Assembly: GCA_038373885.1 (NCBI GenBank)
Contig: JAWZYV010000707.1
Coordinates: 310,001-374,000 of the forward strand
DNA: 64,000 nt
Reading direction: 5' to 3'
Source of the DNA: Cheiracanthium punctorium
Lineage: Eukaryota > Arthropoda > Arachnida > Araneae > Cheiracanthiidae
The translations under genes and the position numbers were made by a program. Positions 1 to 11,032 of the stretch are shown one piece after another. The notes under the pieces were generated by a model. The model had not been told where the DNA came from and ran no database searches. It was given only the letters and a program-made list of their open reading frames with translations. The first letter of the stretch is position 1. Each line of letters opens with the position of its first letter.

Positions 1-339
1 TCTTACAAGTTACGCAACGCATTTGCTCAAGATATAATTCGTCGTTTTGAAGGGCGCAAATTCAATATTCTTCGCGCTATCTCGTTGTTTCAGCATATAC
101 GCTCACTGAATAATTTCTATTAAGGCTTTAATATGAACAGAATAACACGAGATCATATTTTTATATATTACAAGCTTATTTTTAACTCAGAGATGTCACT
201 TATATTTGAACTCGTTTCTAAAATAATTGTTCTTTAAAAAAAAGAAAAAAAATAGTACACAGAAGTACTCATTTTTAAATACTTCCTTTTTAACAGTGTG
301 TAAAACAATCTGCTCTTGATTTCTTTCTTCCTACTTTGG

Positions 340-490
340 CCGATCGTGCCAAGCTACTTCGCGAATCGGCCGGCCAAAGCCCGAAATCAAGAAAAGATCG
401 GACATTGGGCGGTAAGTTTACAGCAACGTTGGCCAAAACGCGAATTGGCCGGCCAATTCGCGAACAGGCCGATTTCAGGCTTTGGCCGTA
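340..490. repeat. GC-rich nested palindromes
   Basis: Positions 439-462 form a perfect 24-bp palindrome (CGCGAATTGGCC followed by its reverse complement). A wider inverted pair, 371-389 against 471-490, flanks it. The block is GC-rich in AT-rich surroundings. It could be the core of a foldback element, but I found no target duplication. Confidence 0.6.
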
Positions 491-521
491 ACATATATAT
501 GTTATAAACCACCATCGTAAG

Positions 522-683
522 CATAGCTTCCAACCTTCCCGATTTCTTCGGGAGATTTCCCACCACAATTTTTAAACAGCTTTATTTTGGATTAAATTTT
601 TGGCGTTTTATTATGCATGAATTGATAGGTAAAAATCAGTGGCGGGAAATCTCCCGAAGAAATCGGGAAGGTTGGCAGCTATG
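522..683. mobile_element. Short hairpin MITE with 8-bp target duplication
   Basis: The 162-bp element has terminal inverted repeats of about 45 bp, starting CATAGCTTCCAACC and ending with the near reverse complement GGTTGGCAGCTATG. ATCGTAAG lies directly on both sides (514-521 and 684-691). An 8-bp duplication suggests a hAT- or P-type transposase supplied in trans. There is no coding capacity. Confidence 0.85.
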
Positions 684-691
684 ATCGTAAG

Positions 692-1683
692 ATCGGTATT
701 GATTTTGTGTGTATAGGAATTATAGTTTTCCTACAGGGATACACAGCACTTAAAATCAAAGCTTCATAAACAAGCGATAACACCGCTTCTATAGCGTCAA
801 TACAAAGAATTAAGCTTTCACGGATATCTACGGATATCACGGATATCTCTCGTAGGAAGCAGAAGCAAGACAGACTATGGGCTACCCGCTAGGAAAGGCA
901 GAAGCAGAAGGGCATAGGCATAAGAAGAAGGGCAGAAGCAGAAGGGCAGAAGCATAGGGAAGGCAGAAGCTACAAGGAGCTTCCAGAAGAATCTATTTCT
1001 CAAAGATTCCACATAAAGCGGAAATTTTGATTACGTCATAAAAGAGAAATATTAGGCTATTATGCATGTTAATGCAGAAAAACTAATTTTACAAGCCGCG
1101 TTGGGAAAAACGCGCCAAATGACCAAAATGCCATCAAATTTGGCTCTAAAAATAAGTCCCCAAAAGTGAAGTTACCGAAGTCCTAGAACCAATATTTCTC
1201 TAGATTTCTAGAAACGCCATACAAAGGAATAGGGAAACCCAAACCTCCGTATCAGCGGTTTTAGTTGACCGATTTTGTTGCAACAAAAAGCAAAATTTAA
1301 CTATCTGAAGCGTAGAATCCCTGACTCCAATATAAAACTTTTTTCAGCCATTACTGCAAAAAGTTTCAAAGTTAATCACAAAAAGTATTATAACTTCTAC
1401 AGCGTTTGTGTGATCCGCTTGAAAATTTTCATAATTATGTATAAAAATACAGAAAACAATGTGCGCTGCTTTAAAAATTTTAAAATCCACCCGTTCCCTC
1501 CTTTTTAGGCGATTTTTCGCTCTTTTCAGCTCATTTCATTTATGGGAGTCAATAAAGTTAATCATTTACCTGACAAAATTAGCTATTTCATATGAGAATG
1601 ACTTCATATTGACGTCACACTTAACGTGCTTTTTCCAGATTTATACTTTTATTTATTTATTTATTTATTAACTAGCCGCCTTC
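692..1683. other. No gene seen; purine-rich minisatellite
   Basis: Positions 890-972 carry an irregular minisatellite built on GGCAGAAGCAGAA. A perfect CRE-type palindrome TGACGTCA sits at 1610-1617, and a TTTA microsatellite lies near 1648-1670. Open frames of 70-77 codons here show no recognisable domain or codon bias and are not called. Confidence 0.6.
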
Positions 1684-1903
1684 GACGACCAGTTTAACCA
1701 ACCAGTTTAACCAGCCATCTTAATAAATCTTATTCGGAGAGAAAACTGTTTCTCATTGCCTTCCTTGGAATTGAAATCTCTGAGATTCCTCAGGGATCAG
1801 AATTCCTCAGATTGAACGGAATTTAAAATTCAGATGGTTACAAACAGGAGCGGGCCCTAGCGTAAATGGCGCCCCCTGCTAATGTTAAAAAGCGTATTAT
1901 GGG
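1684..1903 (-). repeat. Composite dispersed repeat with embedded hAT MITE
   Basis: This stretch is the inverted counterpart of 31473-31745. The shared part includes a motif that reads TTTATTAAGATGG on the minus strand and a MITE start CAGGAGCGGGCCCTAG at 1845. At both loci the MITE adjoins the same word (GTTACAAA here, TTAGTAAC inverted at the other). The MITE therefore inserted before the composite was multiplied. A third related MITE fragment begins near 5643. Confidence 0.55.
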
Positions 1904-2145
1904 TGTTGAGTCCTAAATGGTTTTTGTATCCCTTTTTCCACGCACTTGGCGTGAATTTATTTGGCACCGTCCTTGGCGCAGTTTGTGTGAGCGCCTCTTT
2001 AATGTAACCCGATCATTCGCTTCTTCGCTATCGCCCTCAGCGGCACGCAGTTTGAGTAATTAAAAATTTATTGAAAACACATCAAACTTTATTCTCATTT
2101 TATTTTGAATACTAGCCCGCACCCGCATCGTCATCATACCCAACA
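1904..2145 (+). repeat. Candidate 5' LTR of BEL/Pao copy A
   Basis: The segment starts TGTTG and ends CAACA, the short inverted ends expected of an LTR, and lies just upstream of the gag-like frame. A TGG-containing stretch that could serve as a primer-binding site follows within about 20 bases. No 3' partner LTR exists in the window, so the boundary rests on the ends and position only. Confidence 0.5.
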
Positions 2146-2299
2146 TTTATTGGACATTTATTGGACCGTCTCACCGGCGGACTCTACTGACCTATGGATA
2201 TATTGGAGTTTTAAAAATTAATACTACGCAGCAACTACGCAGCTCATTGTTGGTAAGTACATCTTGACTTACCTTGACTTACTTATCAATATAGCAGAA

Positions 2300-3136
2300 A
2301 TGAAATCTGCGAAAACTAACAAAAAATATATAAAATCAAGCATTACAAAATTCAAAGATAAGATGAATACAAACATTGAAAAAGCAGATTTCACCTTGCT
2401 TCAGTTGTATGAAGCGAAAGTTACAAATTTCCATACAGAATTAAAACAAGTGTTTGACTATATATTTGCGCTTTGTGATGAGAAAGAAATCGATGATTTC
2501 ATAGCAGAAAAAGAAACTATAATTGACTCATTAGATGAAATTAATTTGATCATTAAAAGAAAACTTGTAACGCTTACGGCTGACAAAACAAACGTCAGTG
2601 AGAACATTTCACCTAGGTCTGTTTCTTCAGAAATAAAATTGCCGAAGCTTTCTCTTCCCATTTTTAGTGGGAAAATTGAGGAGTGGATAGAATTCGAAGA
2701 TTTATTTTCCGCAGCTGTTCATAAAAACAGCAATTTAACTAAGGCTCAGAAGCTTCGATACATCAAAAGTTCGTGTAAATCAGACGCTTTAGAGATCATT
2801 CACTCCATATCAATTTCTGACGCAAATTACGACATCGCCTGGAATTTATTGGTCGAACGCTATTCAAATAAGAAAGATCTGATAAACTCTGTTATTAAAA
2901 AGTTGCTTGCCTTACCACAAACATTTGACTCAGCTCCGTCGCTTTTAAAATTTGTGGATAACATTAATGAATGTATTAGATCCTTGTCAGTTCTAGAACA
3001 AAATGTGAATGGTTTCAGCGATACGCTAATTCTATATATATTAGTCGAAAAACTCGACAAAAATACTAGAAGTTGGTGGGAAAGATCTCTTAAAAAGGAC
3101 GAAATAGGAACGATAACGCAGTTAACATGTTTTTAA
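2300..3136 (+). pseudogene. Gag fragment of BEL/Pao copy A (DUF1759)
   Basis: The first ATG is at 2300. The protein is Lys- and Glu-rich at the N terminus. From about residue 115 it has the LPKLSLPIFSG...W..F...F pattern typical of the DUF1759 gag region of BEL/Pao elements, including the downstream segment on repeated interaction with ...LLVERYSNKK. The frame ends in a stop at 3134-3136, while homology continues in another frame from about 3127, so a small indel broke it. Gag packages the element RNA in the cytoplasm. Confidence 0.85.
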
Positions 3137-4092
3137 AAGAACATTCGCGTACGTTACAACACAACAAACCTCTAGTTCGCGAAGTGAAACGTCCACATAA
3201 TTCAAGGACACTGACATCTGTTTCCGAAAATCACTCAAATTCTTGCCCGTACTGTCTGGCCCGACATACCATTTTTAAATGTGATCAGTTTTTAAATTTG
3301 ACCGCTAAAAAGCGGTTTAATTTCGTAAAGGAAAAAAATCTTTGTTTGAATTGTTTGTCTTCATTACATGTAATTAATTCTTGTAACAGTACTAATTCAT
3401 GTAGAAAATGCTTGCCATTAGTTAAAAGGCACCATACTTTATTACATTTCGAAAAGGGAACACGAGATGATAATGTAAACAAAATAACGCCTGATAAAAC
3501 TAGCCAGCTGTCCGCAAATGCAAATGCATTCTTTCCTTCAGAACAGGCGATTCATTCTGGCGCCTCTGAAGATAAACATCATTCCCCTCAAAACTCTTCT
3601 GCTTTGACTATTTCAGCCATGGCTAATAAACAAGTCTTGCTCTCCACAGCTATAATTTACGAGAAGAGCGCTAATGGAGAGTTTTTAGCTTGCCGTGCAC
3701 TGTTAGACAGTGGGAGTCAAAATAATTTCATGACCAAGGAGTGTGTCCAATTATTGAATTTACGAGGAAAGAAAATAGTCGCCTCCGTCTCAGGACTAAA
3801 CGGAATCAATATGAACATTAGAGAAAGCGTGATTGCAAGTGTTTCTAACTCAGATAAGAGTTTTATGCGTACTTTAAATTTTTATGTTTTTCCAAAAATA
3901 ACTCGCATAACCCTTGCTAAATATCTAAATATACCAGATCTCAAACAGTTACAACCAGTTGATTTAGCTGACCCAGAGTTTCATAAACCAGGTCCAATAC
4001 ACATTTTGTTGTCAAATGAAGTATTTTTTGATTTACTGAAGACCAATAGAATAAATATGCAGGGGCTGATCCTTAAGCAGTCGGTCTTCTGA
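3127..4092 (+). pseudogene. Zinc-knuckle and aspartic protease part of BEL/Pao copy A
   Basis: The frame carries Cys/His pairs (CPYC...H...C, then CLNC...H...C and CRKC) of the zinc-knuckle region. The retropepsin active-site motif LLDSGS follows near 3700-3720, with the downstream DUF1758-like sequence. It ends in an in-frame TGA at 4090-4092, after which related sequence stays open in the same frame to a TGA near 4254-4256. Gag-pol is normally one polyprotein, so this is a damaged segment, not a separate gene. Confidence 0.85.
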
Positions 4093-5230
4093 TACATTGT
4101 CAGTGGGTCTGTATGCATGCCGCAAAAAGACAGTTTTGATAATTACTGTGGGTTTGTTGAAACGGTAGACGATTTATCTGATATTATGAAAAGGTTTTGG
4201 GAGATTGAAGGAGTTCAAGAAACAAAAAAGTTGGAGTCAGGAGGAGGAATTTTGTGAGCAACATTTCCTCCGCACACACTGTAGACAAGATGACGGTAGA
4301 TATGTCGTAGAGATGCCGATTACAGATGAAGGACTTCTACTTTTAGGCGAATCTAAGGAGAACGCTAATAAACGATTGAATTATTTGCTTAAACGTTTTG
4401 CTCGCAATCCCGATATGAAACCTTTATATGAAGATTTCATTACGGAGTATAATCAATTAGATCATTCAGAAGAAATTTCTGAAGGGGACAATTCTAGTTA
4501 TTCATATTATCTGCCTCATCATGGCGTTTATAGACCCGACAACCCTAGCACTAAACTCAGGGTAGTGTTCGACGCTTCTGCTCCTACGACTACGGGAGTT
4601 TCACTAAATGATGTTTTACTAAATGGAGGGACAGTTCAAGATGAACTATTTGATATTATTTGCAGATTTCGTACTCATAAATATGCCTTCACAGCAGACA
4701 TTATTAAAATGCATCGTCAGATTAAAATTAAGGAGAATCAAAGAGACTTTTTACGTATCTTATGGAGGAGTAGCGAAGAAGAACCGGTTAAAATTTACAG
4801 ATTGAAGACTATAACTTACGGTACTTCGAACGCGCCATATCTCGCAACACGCACATTCAATCAACTAGCAGATAACGAAAGGAACGACTTTCCATTAGCA
4901 GCGCAAATAGTACAAGGAGATTTTTACGTCGATGACGTATTGACAGGAGCTCATACTTTAATAGAGGCCCAAGAAGCACAATCACAATTGATTGAATTAC
5001 TATCACGTGGAGGAATGCTTCTGCATACATGGTGTGCAAATCACAGGAATCTTTTACAGTTCCCAGGTGGACAAGAAGATTATTCATTCAATAACTCAGA
5101 TGACAATCAGAGCATCAAGACTTTAGGATTACTGTGGAACACAAGAGTCGATTGTTTCTCTTTCAAATCGGCAATCAAGGAGCCAACTACTTACACGAAA
5201 AGAACAGTACTATCTAACATTGCTCGCTAA
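4093..5230 (+). pseudogene. Reverse transcriptase fragment of BEL/Pao copy A
   Basis: The longest open part runs 4205-5230. It has RT landmarks in order: HHGVYRPDNPSTKLRVVFDA, the FTADI motif of the first catalytic Asp, the SNAPYLATR region, and YVDD at 4925-4936. The sequence ends before RNase H. Upstream, 4093-4256 continues the previous frame, so a frame change near 4256 separates the pieces. The motifs are well kept, which argues for moderate age despite the breaks. Confidence 0.85.
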
Positions 5231-5237
5231 CATTGCT

Positions 5238-5258
5238 AAAAAAAAAAAAAAAAAAAAA
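5238..5258 (+). repeat. 21-A tract closing BEL/Pao copy A
   Basis: Twenty-one consecutive A residues follow immediately after an 8-12 bp local repeat (CTAACATTGCT twice). BEL elements do not normally end this way. Confidence 0.9.
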
Positions 5259-6630
5259 TCGACTATACAAGACTGATTAATGCAGGGGGTAACGCAAGTG
5301 CGCATGTGCAGCTGTATTTTACAATCTGCGAATGTAAAAGCAGTCTCTTGGCAGCAAAATAATTCTTATTTGTGACACTCAGTACATTTAATTTTATTAA
5401 ACTTTGCAAGTTTTTAATAAGTTGTAATGCATTTTTCCCTTTCATTTGCACCTTAGGTTCCTCTGAAATGATCCTGGTCTACGGGTTGAAAGCTACTAAG
5501 CCTAAAGCATAATTGGGTTCTGTTTAGTAAACTGAATTTGCCTGCAGCTATTTAACTTCAGCTGGTCCTCCAAAATATGGAGGTTTATATTCCACATACA
5601 TAATTTAGAACGCCATATAAAAAGGGACGTAGTCTCAGCCAGGGGCGGCCCTAGGTTACATGGCGCCGTCCTGCAAACCTAAAAAAGGCGTCCCCTTTTA
5701 TGCTTTAGTTAGAGTTTTTCTTTGTTTTCCAATTCGAAATGGAGCCACTTCGAAGGTGGTGCTCCGTTGCGATGCTTACCCCGCTTATCGCGTCGGGCCG
5801 CCCGTAGTCTCGCCCTCACCACTCCGCTTTCGAATATGGGGTTCTGTTTTAAAATACATCTGGATCTCCTATTTAATTATAATAATAAATCTGAATTTGG
5901 ACTATTCTAATTATTTCTATAGCCGGGGGTGTTACAGAGTAATGTATTTTTTAAAAATAAATTATGCTCAAATTAGTAGTAGTAGTAGCAGAAAAAGTTC
6001 TACAAAAAGCATAAATAGAACCAGGGGGAGGGATACTCCCTCCCACAAAATCTGGCTATAGGGAAGATTAGGTTAGTGTTTTGTTAACGCAAAGAACACT
6101 AGGGCACTCTGCAAAAGGGAGGAATGCCTTTTGGTAGAGAACATTAGAGAAGCTTTATTTCATACTACCATTGTTATTCTCATGCTTTATTTATAAATTT
6201 GTTCAAGTAAAAATAGTAATTTTAACAAAACAATAGTGATTATATTATAATTATAATTTAATGAATATTAATTGTTTAATGTAATGTATCTACCTACTGA
6301 TGCAAAAATGGACAACCCCCTCCCTCCCCACACACACACACACACAAAAAGTAAAAGTAAAAGCCTTTCTGATTGTGCAACCGACAAAATAGGTAAATCG
6401 TTCGAAGACCACCGTTCACAGAAACACACCCAGTTGGTTTATGAAAGAACGGGGAAAATCTCCTCTGGCTGTCGTCCAGGGGAGCATGACTGTTGACGAA
6501 GCTCTATACGTATAAGAAATTTGCCGTTAGGGCCTAAAAATAGACAAACCACCTTTCTTTTTCGATATCTCGCACTGAACGCTGAAAAGCGTTGTGTCTG
6601 AGGTACACAACACGCATCGACGCTGTTTTT
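5259..6630. other. No gene seen; MITE fragment and CA repeat
   Basis: A fragment starting CAGGGGCGGCCCTAGG near 5643 matches the MITE at 31473-31625 and the ends of the hAT at 48131-50505, but no second end is visible. A short (CA)n run lies at 6331-6345. Open frames here (up to 133 codons) show no domain and cross the MITE fragment, so none is called. Confidence 0.5.
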
Positions 6631-6633
6631 GTT

Positions 6634-6660
6634 TATATCCGTTGATTCGTTCCTTCAGAT
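6634..6660 (+). promoter_or_regulatory. Possible core promoter of the leader exon
   Basis: TATAT at 6634-6638 is followed about 23 bases later by TTCAGAT (A at 6657), a plausible arthropod initiator. The spacing is slightly short. If used, the 5' UTR would be about 80 bases, ending at the ATG at 6737. No further support. Confidence 0.25.
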
Positions 6661-6736
6661 TACACCAAGCTTGGCTGGATACTACTGAATTATTTCATTT
6701 AAATAACCGGTTGGTTGGTTGTCATTCCGTTTCGTT

Positions 6737-6803
6737 ATGAAGTTCGTTTTTTATACCACCGGGCAGTTACTGCTGATGGCGTCTATCGTTTGTTTTAAAC
6801 CGG
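6737..6803 (+). CDS. Putative first coding exon: signal peptide, phase-1 donor
   Basis: The ATG opens 22 codons plus one base, MKFVFYTTGQLLLMASIVCF then KP: a Lys near the start, a hydrophobic core and a short polar end, as in a secretory signal peptide. The exon ends directly at GTGAGT, a near-consensus splice donor, leaving phase 1. The next recognisable + strand exon, 25224-25514, begins after an AG acceptor and also needs phase 1, so joining the two keeps the frame and places an Ig-like domain after the signal peptide. A chance ATG with a donor is possible in 64 kb; the combined hydrophobicity, donor and phase make it better than chance but not proven. Confidence 0.55.
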
Positions 6804-7228
6804 GTGAGTATAACTTTATCGTTCTATCTGCGATAAGCTGAAATCAGTAATCTGCTATCGACATAACAGTTTGTTTATTTTTAAAACTTTTCAAAGTTAA
6901 AAAGAATTCTTGACCGTGTTATTTCATTTCAGAAGCCGATTCAAAGACCTTAGAACGCAGGGAGAAGTTAATCTAAAATAATGTCGCAATACATAAAAAA
7001 GGTGCATAAATAATTCAGTATATGTAGTTGAAAATTTAAGAAATTTGTAAAGTCGATTCAAAACTTTGTAAATATCGGAAAAATTGTATTGTAATGTGGA
7101 CTGCCATTTAACCGCGATTTCCTTCAGGTAATACAGTGAAACCTCTCTGAGCGGTCACCCTACCGTACCGAGAATATTTGGCCGCTCTGAAGGGTTTTAT
7201 TTAGTATTATAAGATAACTGCTGTGGTG

Positions 7229-7396
7229 CAGGGGCGTAGCCAGAAATTTTTCATGGAGAGGGGGTTACGACTAATGCAACTCATGTATATGTATTCGTGT
7301 GTGTGATAATGTAGTGAAGAACATATATTTTGTATGGCAAAAAATTCCTCATAGGGGTGTTATGACCCCCCCTACCCCCCCTTGGCTACGCCCCTG
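7229..7396 (+). mobile_element. hAT-type MITE family 1, copy 1
   Basis: The 168-bp element starts CAGGGGCGTAGCCAG and ends TTGGCTACGCCCCTG. CTGTGGTG is duplicated exactly on both sides (7221-7228 and 7397-7404), the 8-bp signature of hAT transposition. It belongs to a family with at least seven copies in the window (also 9493, 26764, 36575, 41564, 53057 and 55294). The interior is G/C-homopolymer-rich at both ends with a CA/TG-rich middle and no coding capacity. Confidence 0.92.
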
Positions 7397-7843
7397 CTGT
7401 GGTGTGTAATATAAACAAGTCTGACACATATTCCTTGTTCAAAATGAAATTTAAAACTTATCTAAAGAGAAAATAGTACGTTATTTAATGCTTTCTTACA
7501 TTTTTTGAAGAAAGGATACAATTTGTGTCTGCTTTAAGTTTTTGCTTTTCTCTGAAACAACCAATTTTTCAAGTTCGTTTTTTACTTTTAAAAGCAGATC
7601 TCTAACCGATTCGTTTGTAACCGCTTCAGAATTTTCGATAATTTCATCGGTTTTCCCTAAAGTCGCTTGTGTTGAAAATTTAGCTTGCTCGCCATTACAA
7701 ACATCGGGAAATTCCTAGTCAGGGACGGAATTAGCACCTGAAAGGCACAAAAATTCATTTGTAAAAACGCTTATTATACACTGTTTAGTTAATTTAAATC
7801 AAACTGAAATTAATCTTACATTTGATTAAAAGGATTTAAAATA

Positions 7844-7945
7844 CTCCGCGGGAGAGAGGAGAAACCCAATGGAAACGCTTTGCTTTACCTACTCGGTGTA
7901 ACGTCACAAGTAAGCGCCGCGGCTTTCCTGTCTAGGGGGTGTTGC
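7844..7945 (-). mobile_element. Half copy of the palindromic CRE-bearing repeat
   Basis: This stretch is the reverse complement of the left part of the repeats at 26119-26246 and 27063-27214, sharing GCGCCGCGGCTTTCCTGTCTAG and the AAGCAAAGCG/CGCTTTGCTT core. The CRE-like word is altered here to AACGTCAC. It abuts the foldback element that starts at about 7947. Confidence 0.7.
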
Positions 7946-7946
7946 T

Positions 7947-8403
7947 TTACACTCTTTAACGTGCAGTGTTCCCGCTCTGGGAACACCAAACTCTAATGTT
8001 TTGACTGTTGACAGTCACGAAGAATAGATTTGATTTCTATAAAAATAGTTGCGGGTGACATAGATCCATGAGAATCCTTTACTTTTTAGCACGTCATTTC
8101 CCGTAAAAAAAAAAAAAAACTGTCACGATTATTTTTAAGAGCACTGACATCTGCTGAAAAATGGAAGAATGCGAGAACAGCTGGATAGATTTCCCAATCC
8201 TGAAAAAAGGGCAGCCGTTGCCATCGCTCGACTTAACTACCAGCAAGATGGCGGACGATCGAAACGTTCATCCCGTGCCACAGATCTAGTGACCCTTTTT
8301 TTGACGACAGCTGGCTGTAGGCACAGCCAGCTGTAGTCAAAAAAAGGGTCTAAGTCGAGAGATGGCAACGGCTGCCCTTTTTTCAGCATTGGGAAAGGGT
8401 TAA
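7947..8403 (-). mobile_element. Foldback element with long palindrome, copy A
   Basis: This is the inverted counterpart of 40146-40628. Inside it GGGCAGCCGTTGCCATCG reappears inverted (8190s against 8360s), and the arms share the CAAGATGGCGG and GTCAAAAAAAGGGTC motifs. Compared with copy B the second arm is shortened. The distal segment (8000-8160) matches copy B outside its palindrome, so the element is larger than the hairpin. No protein is encoded. Confidence 0.8.
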
Positions 8404-8485
8404 GGCTGCGTTTCCATTAGACTTTTATTTTCCTTACTGCGCTTATCGCCGCTAAATACTCTACCCAAAATAATATAAGCTTTTA

Positions 8486-9360
8486 TTTCAGAACGGTTAT
8501 CAGATGGTGCTATGTAGTAACCAATTTAGACATTTGTCTTCAATTTTAGGATTTTTTTTTTAACCTCCAGAAGGCTGTAGGTATCAGTAATTGAGATTTT
8601 AAACTCGGTGCTACAAAAAAGTCTTGATTCTAAGTAGCTGGTTTAATTCTGGAATTAAGATTAATTCATTATCAACCTGTTTCTATTTGTAGCATATTTC
8701 TTTTTAGAAATCATTATAAACCGAATTGTATCAGATAATAGTACAAAAAATAAGTTTGTAGAAGTTTTTTTAAAATAAATTTATTTATTTTTTTATTTAA
8801 GATAGGGTGTCAGTTACTGAGTTCAAGGGGGAAAAAATAGATTTCACGAGTAATTGACACTTATTTATTGGTGTTTCAGTCACGTTCATGATAATTGCAT
8901 AAAATTTCTAGGAAATGCAGTAAATTAGCTATTCCGAAAGTTATCTTTAGATAATTTTTGAATATACTGCTTTTTTCTTATTTATAACAGTTAAGTGGAC
9001 AAGATAACCTGAAAAAAAAAATCAAAATAAGGTAAGAGAATAAGGTTATATATAGGCACACCAGTAACTGATACTTTACTAGATAATTTATTATAATAAG
9101 CTCTATTTCAGAACTTTGATCAAAGGCATCTGCACCAATTTAGACATACATCTTCAATTTTTTTTGCAATATTTTCTTAAACATCTCTAGGATCCCTAGG
9201 TATCGAAAACTGAGGTTGTAAACTCAATGATAAAAATATTCTCATTCTCGGTAGCTGGAATAATGCTGAAACTAAGTTCATCATCAATTTGTTTCCACTT
9301 AAAGCATATTTCTCTTTACAAATTAATTTAAATTGAATTGTATCAGATAGTTAGATGAAG
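8486..9360. repeat. Diverged direct repeat, about 620-bp period
   Basis: Segments 8486-8750 and 9105-9360 are direct copies, roughly three quarters identical by eye. Both include CCAATTTAGACAT, a CTTCAATTTT run, GTAGCTGG and a GAATTGTATCAGATA ending. They are probably two copies of part of an old element. No ORF is present. Confidence 0.6.
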
Positions 9361-9492
9361 TACTTGTTATATACAGGTTAGTATGTAATGCAGATTTCCA
9401 TGAAGCCTGAATTTTCATCGGCATTATAGGAACATAAAGAATGAAAGTAGCATATTTGCAAAAGTAAAGAAAACAAAGTTATAACTTCTGTG

Positions 9493-9671
9493 CAGTGGCG
9501 TAGCCAAGGGGGCTCGGGGTTGGGGGGTCACAACCCCTACCCCGTGAGGATTTTTTTGGCATACAAAATGTATATTCGCCACTCCCTTATCACACACACC
9601 TATACATATAGATGAGTTGAAGTAGTCGTAACCTCTCCCCCCCCCCCTGAAAAATTTCTGGCTACGCCAAT
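9493..9671 (-). mobile_element. hAT-type MITE family 1, copy 2
   Basis: The copy is in reverse orientation, CAGTGGCGTAGCC at the left and GGCTACGCCAAT at the right (3' end decayed). It is flanked by CTTCTGTG at 9485-9492 and 9672-9679. Without it the flanks rejoin to match 48405-48425, which confirms the insertion into the hAT relic. Confidence 0.9.
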
Positions 9672-9713
9672 CTTCTGTGTATTGTTTAAAGATTACAGGT
9701 TAAAAGATAAACA

Positions 9714-9861
9714 GGGGCAGATCTGCCGACTTGGGGGCCCCGGGCAAAATGTCGTTGGGGCCCCCCTCTTTCGAAAACTTTTTTCAAAATTTACAAATTT
9801 TTAACCCTTTTTGTTGGGGGCCCGGGTTCTTGCCCTGAATGCCCTGCCGAAAATCGGGACC
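9714..9861. mobile_element. Probable hAT-like MITE with G/C-rich ends
   Basis: It begins CAGGGGCAGATCTGCCGA and ends CGGGACCTG, and contains GGGGCCCC-type runs. The flanks AGATAAAC/AGAGTAAC are only a rough 8-bp match. The host hAT sequence resumes on the right. Its length and ends suit a hAT MITE, but the termini are poorly matched. Confidence 0.4.
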
Positions 9862-10499
9862 TGAGAGTAACTAAGTGTTGAGTGAAATCGTCATTAGAGA
9901 AAACATTTTATTTTCGAAATCCATGTTTTATTTTAGTGGAAAGAGTTTTTAATGTCAAGAGATCACTCCTCATCTGGAACTAAATTTTTTTGATTCACTG
10001 CAGGCATTTTAATATTGTGCCCCCAGAAAACTTTTCACAAATTTCAAAAACTCTAAAAAAGCAAATAAATATTTAGAAATCGACGAAATTCTATAAAATT
10101 AAATAACTAACTAGGTATACTAACTCCAAAAGCTTTAAAATAATTCTGTTAAAAATGTAATTTTTGCCAAGTTTTAAAATTTATTCTAAAAAAAATCTGA
10201 CTTTTATTGTTTTAGTCGTTGTTGATTATGTTACCAAATTTTTTCTATTCCATAAAGCTGTTTTTCAGGTATGCGAGAACAAACATTTGCACGATTTTCA
10301 CAAAATCTCAAAACCTATGAAAAATGGAAAACAATTTTGGCAGCTATACAGTTTAAATTAACGAGCAATTGTGACATAACATAATTTCAAATTTCATTCT
10401 ATTCTATTACAATTTGTCACATTATACACTGCATCACATAAACATATACTTACAGTTCAGAAAAAAAAAACCTCTATAGATTGCACTTCAAATTTTATT

Positions 10500-11032
10500 T
10501 TTCAACTTTAGTTACGTATACAGTGACATTTGTAAGCATCTGTAGGAAATAAGATTAAGGTTGCGCAAAAATATAATTAAGTTACAATAAAATAGCAATA
10601 AAATATTAATAATATAAAAGAGCAATTGAGAGAGAGAGAGAGAGAGAAAATAGTAGTATTTAGAATTTGAAATGGAATTCGATATACTTTCTTTAAATCT
10701 TATCGTTACTTTATGAACACAAGATTCTCTATAAAAAAGTGAGTTTTTTTTTTTTTTAAGTGTATCTGTTTCCTGTTTAAAATATCATATACAAAAAAAA
10801 ATCTGTTGGAGCAAGCAATCATATATATTTGTCTATTATGAAAAACGACAGAATGGTTTATTATAAAACACTCTCTATTTCATTAGTGTGCATTATAACC
10901 TATTTATGAATATAAAAGACGGGTTTGTTTTATCAGTGTTGTTCCTCATTGATTTGAGAGTATTTGAAGCATATAACATAATTTTATATCATTTTGCAAT
11001 TTAGAGCTAGAATTATATATGAATAACTAGGG
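10500..11032. other. No gene seen; GA microsatellite
   Basis: This is AT-rich sequence with a (GA)n run at 10628-10647 and several A and T homopolymers. No coding signal. Confidence 0.6.

Larger units (their letters stand above)
1904..5258 (+). mobile_element. Decayed, 3'-truncated BEL/Pao retrotransposon (copy A)
   Basis: In order it holds a candidate LTR, a gag with a DUF1759-type region, zinc knuckles, a DSG aspartic protease and part of the reverse transcriptase. RNase H, integrase and the 3' LTR are missing. The reading frame is broken in at least three places: a frame change near 3127, an in-frame TGA at 4090-4092 and a frame change near 4256. The copy stops at 21 consecutive A residues (5238-5258). 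It is unrelated at close range to the intact-looking copy at 12240-18579. Confidence 0.85.
9361..10500 (+). mobile_element. Eroded relative of the hAT element at 48131-50505
   Basis: Several blocks align in order with the other hAT copy: AAAGTTATAACT, TATTGTTTAAAGATTACAGGTTA, TTAGAGAAAA, a TTTTTCAAAATTT-type block, and ACAATTTTGG with TTCAAATTTCATTCTATTCTAT near 10330-10400. Two small MITEs have inserted into it (9493-9671 and probably 9714-9861). Terminal repeats are not visible and no transposase frame remains. Confidence 0.6.

Noticed and set aside
5660..6061. 133-codon open frame
   Set aside because: It begins in a MITE end fragment, ends with a TAGTAG microsatellite translation, and shows no domain.
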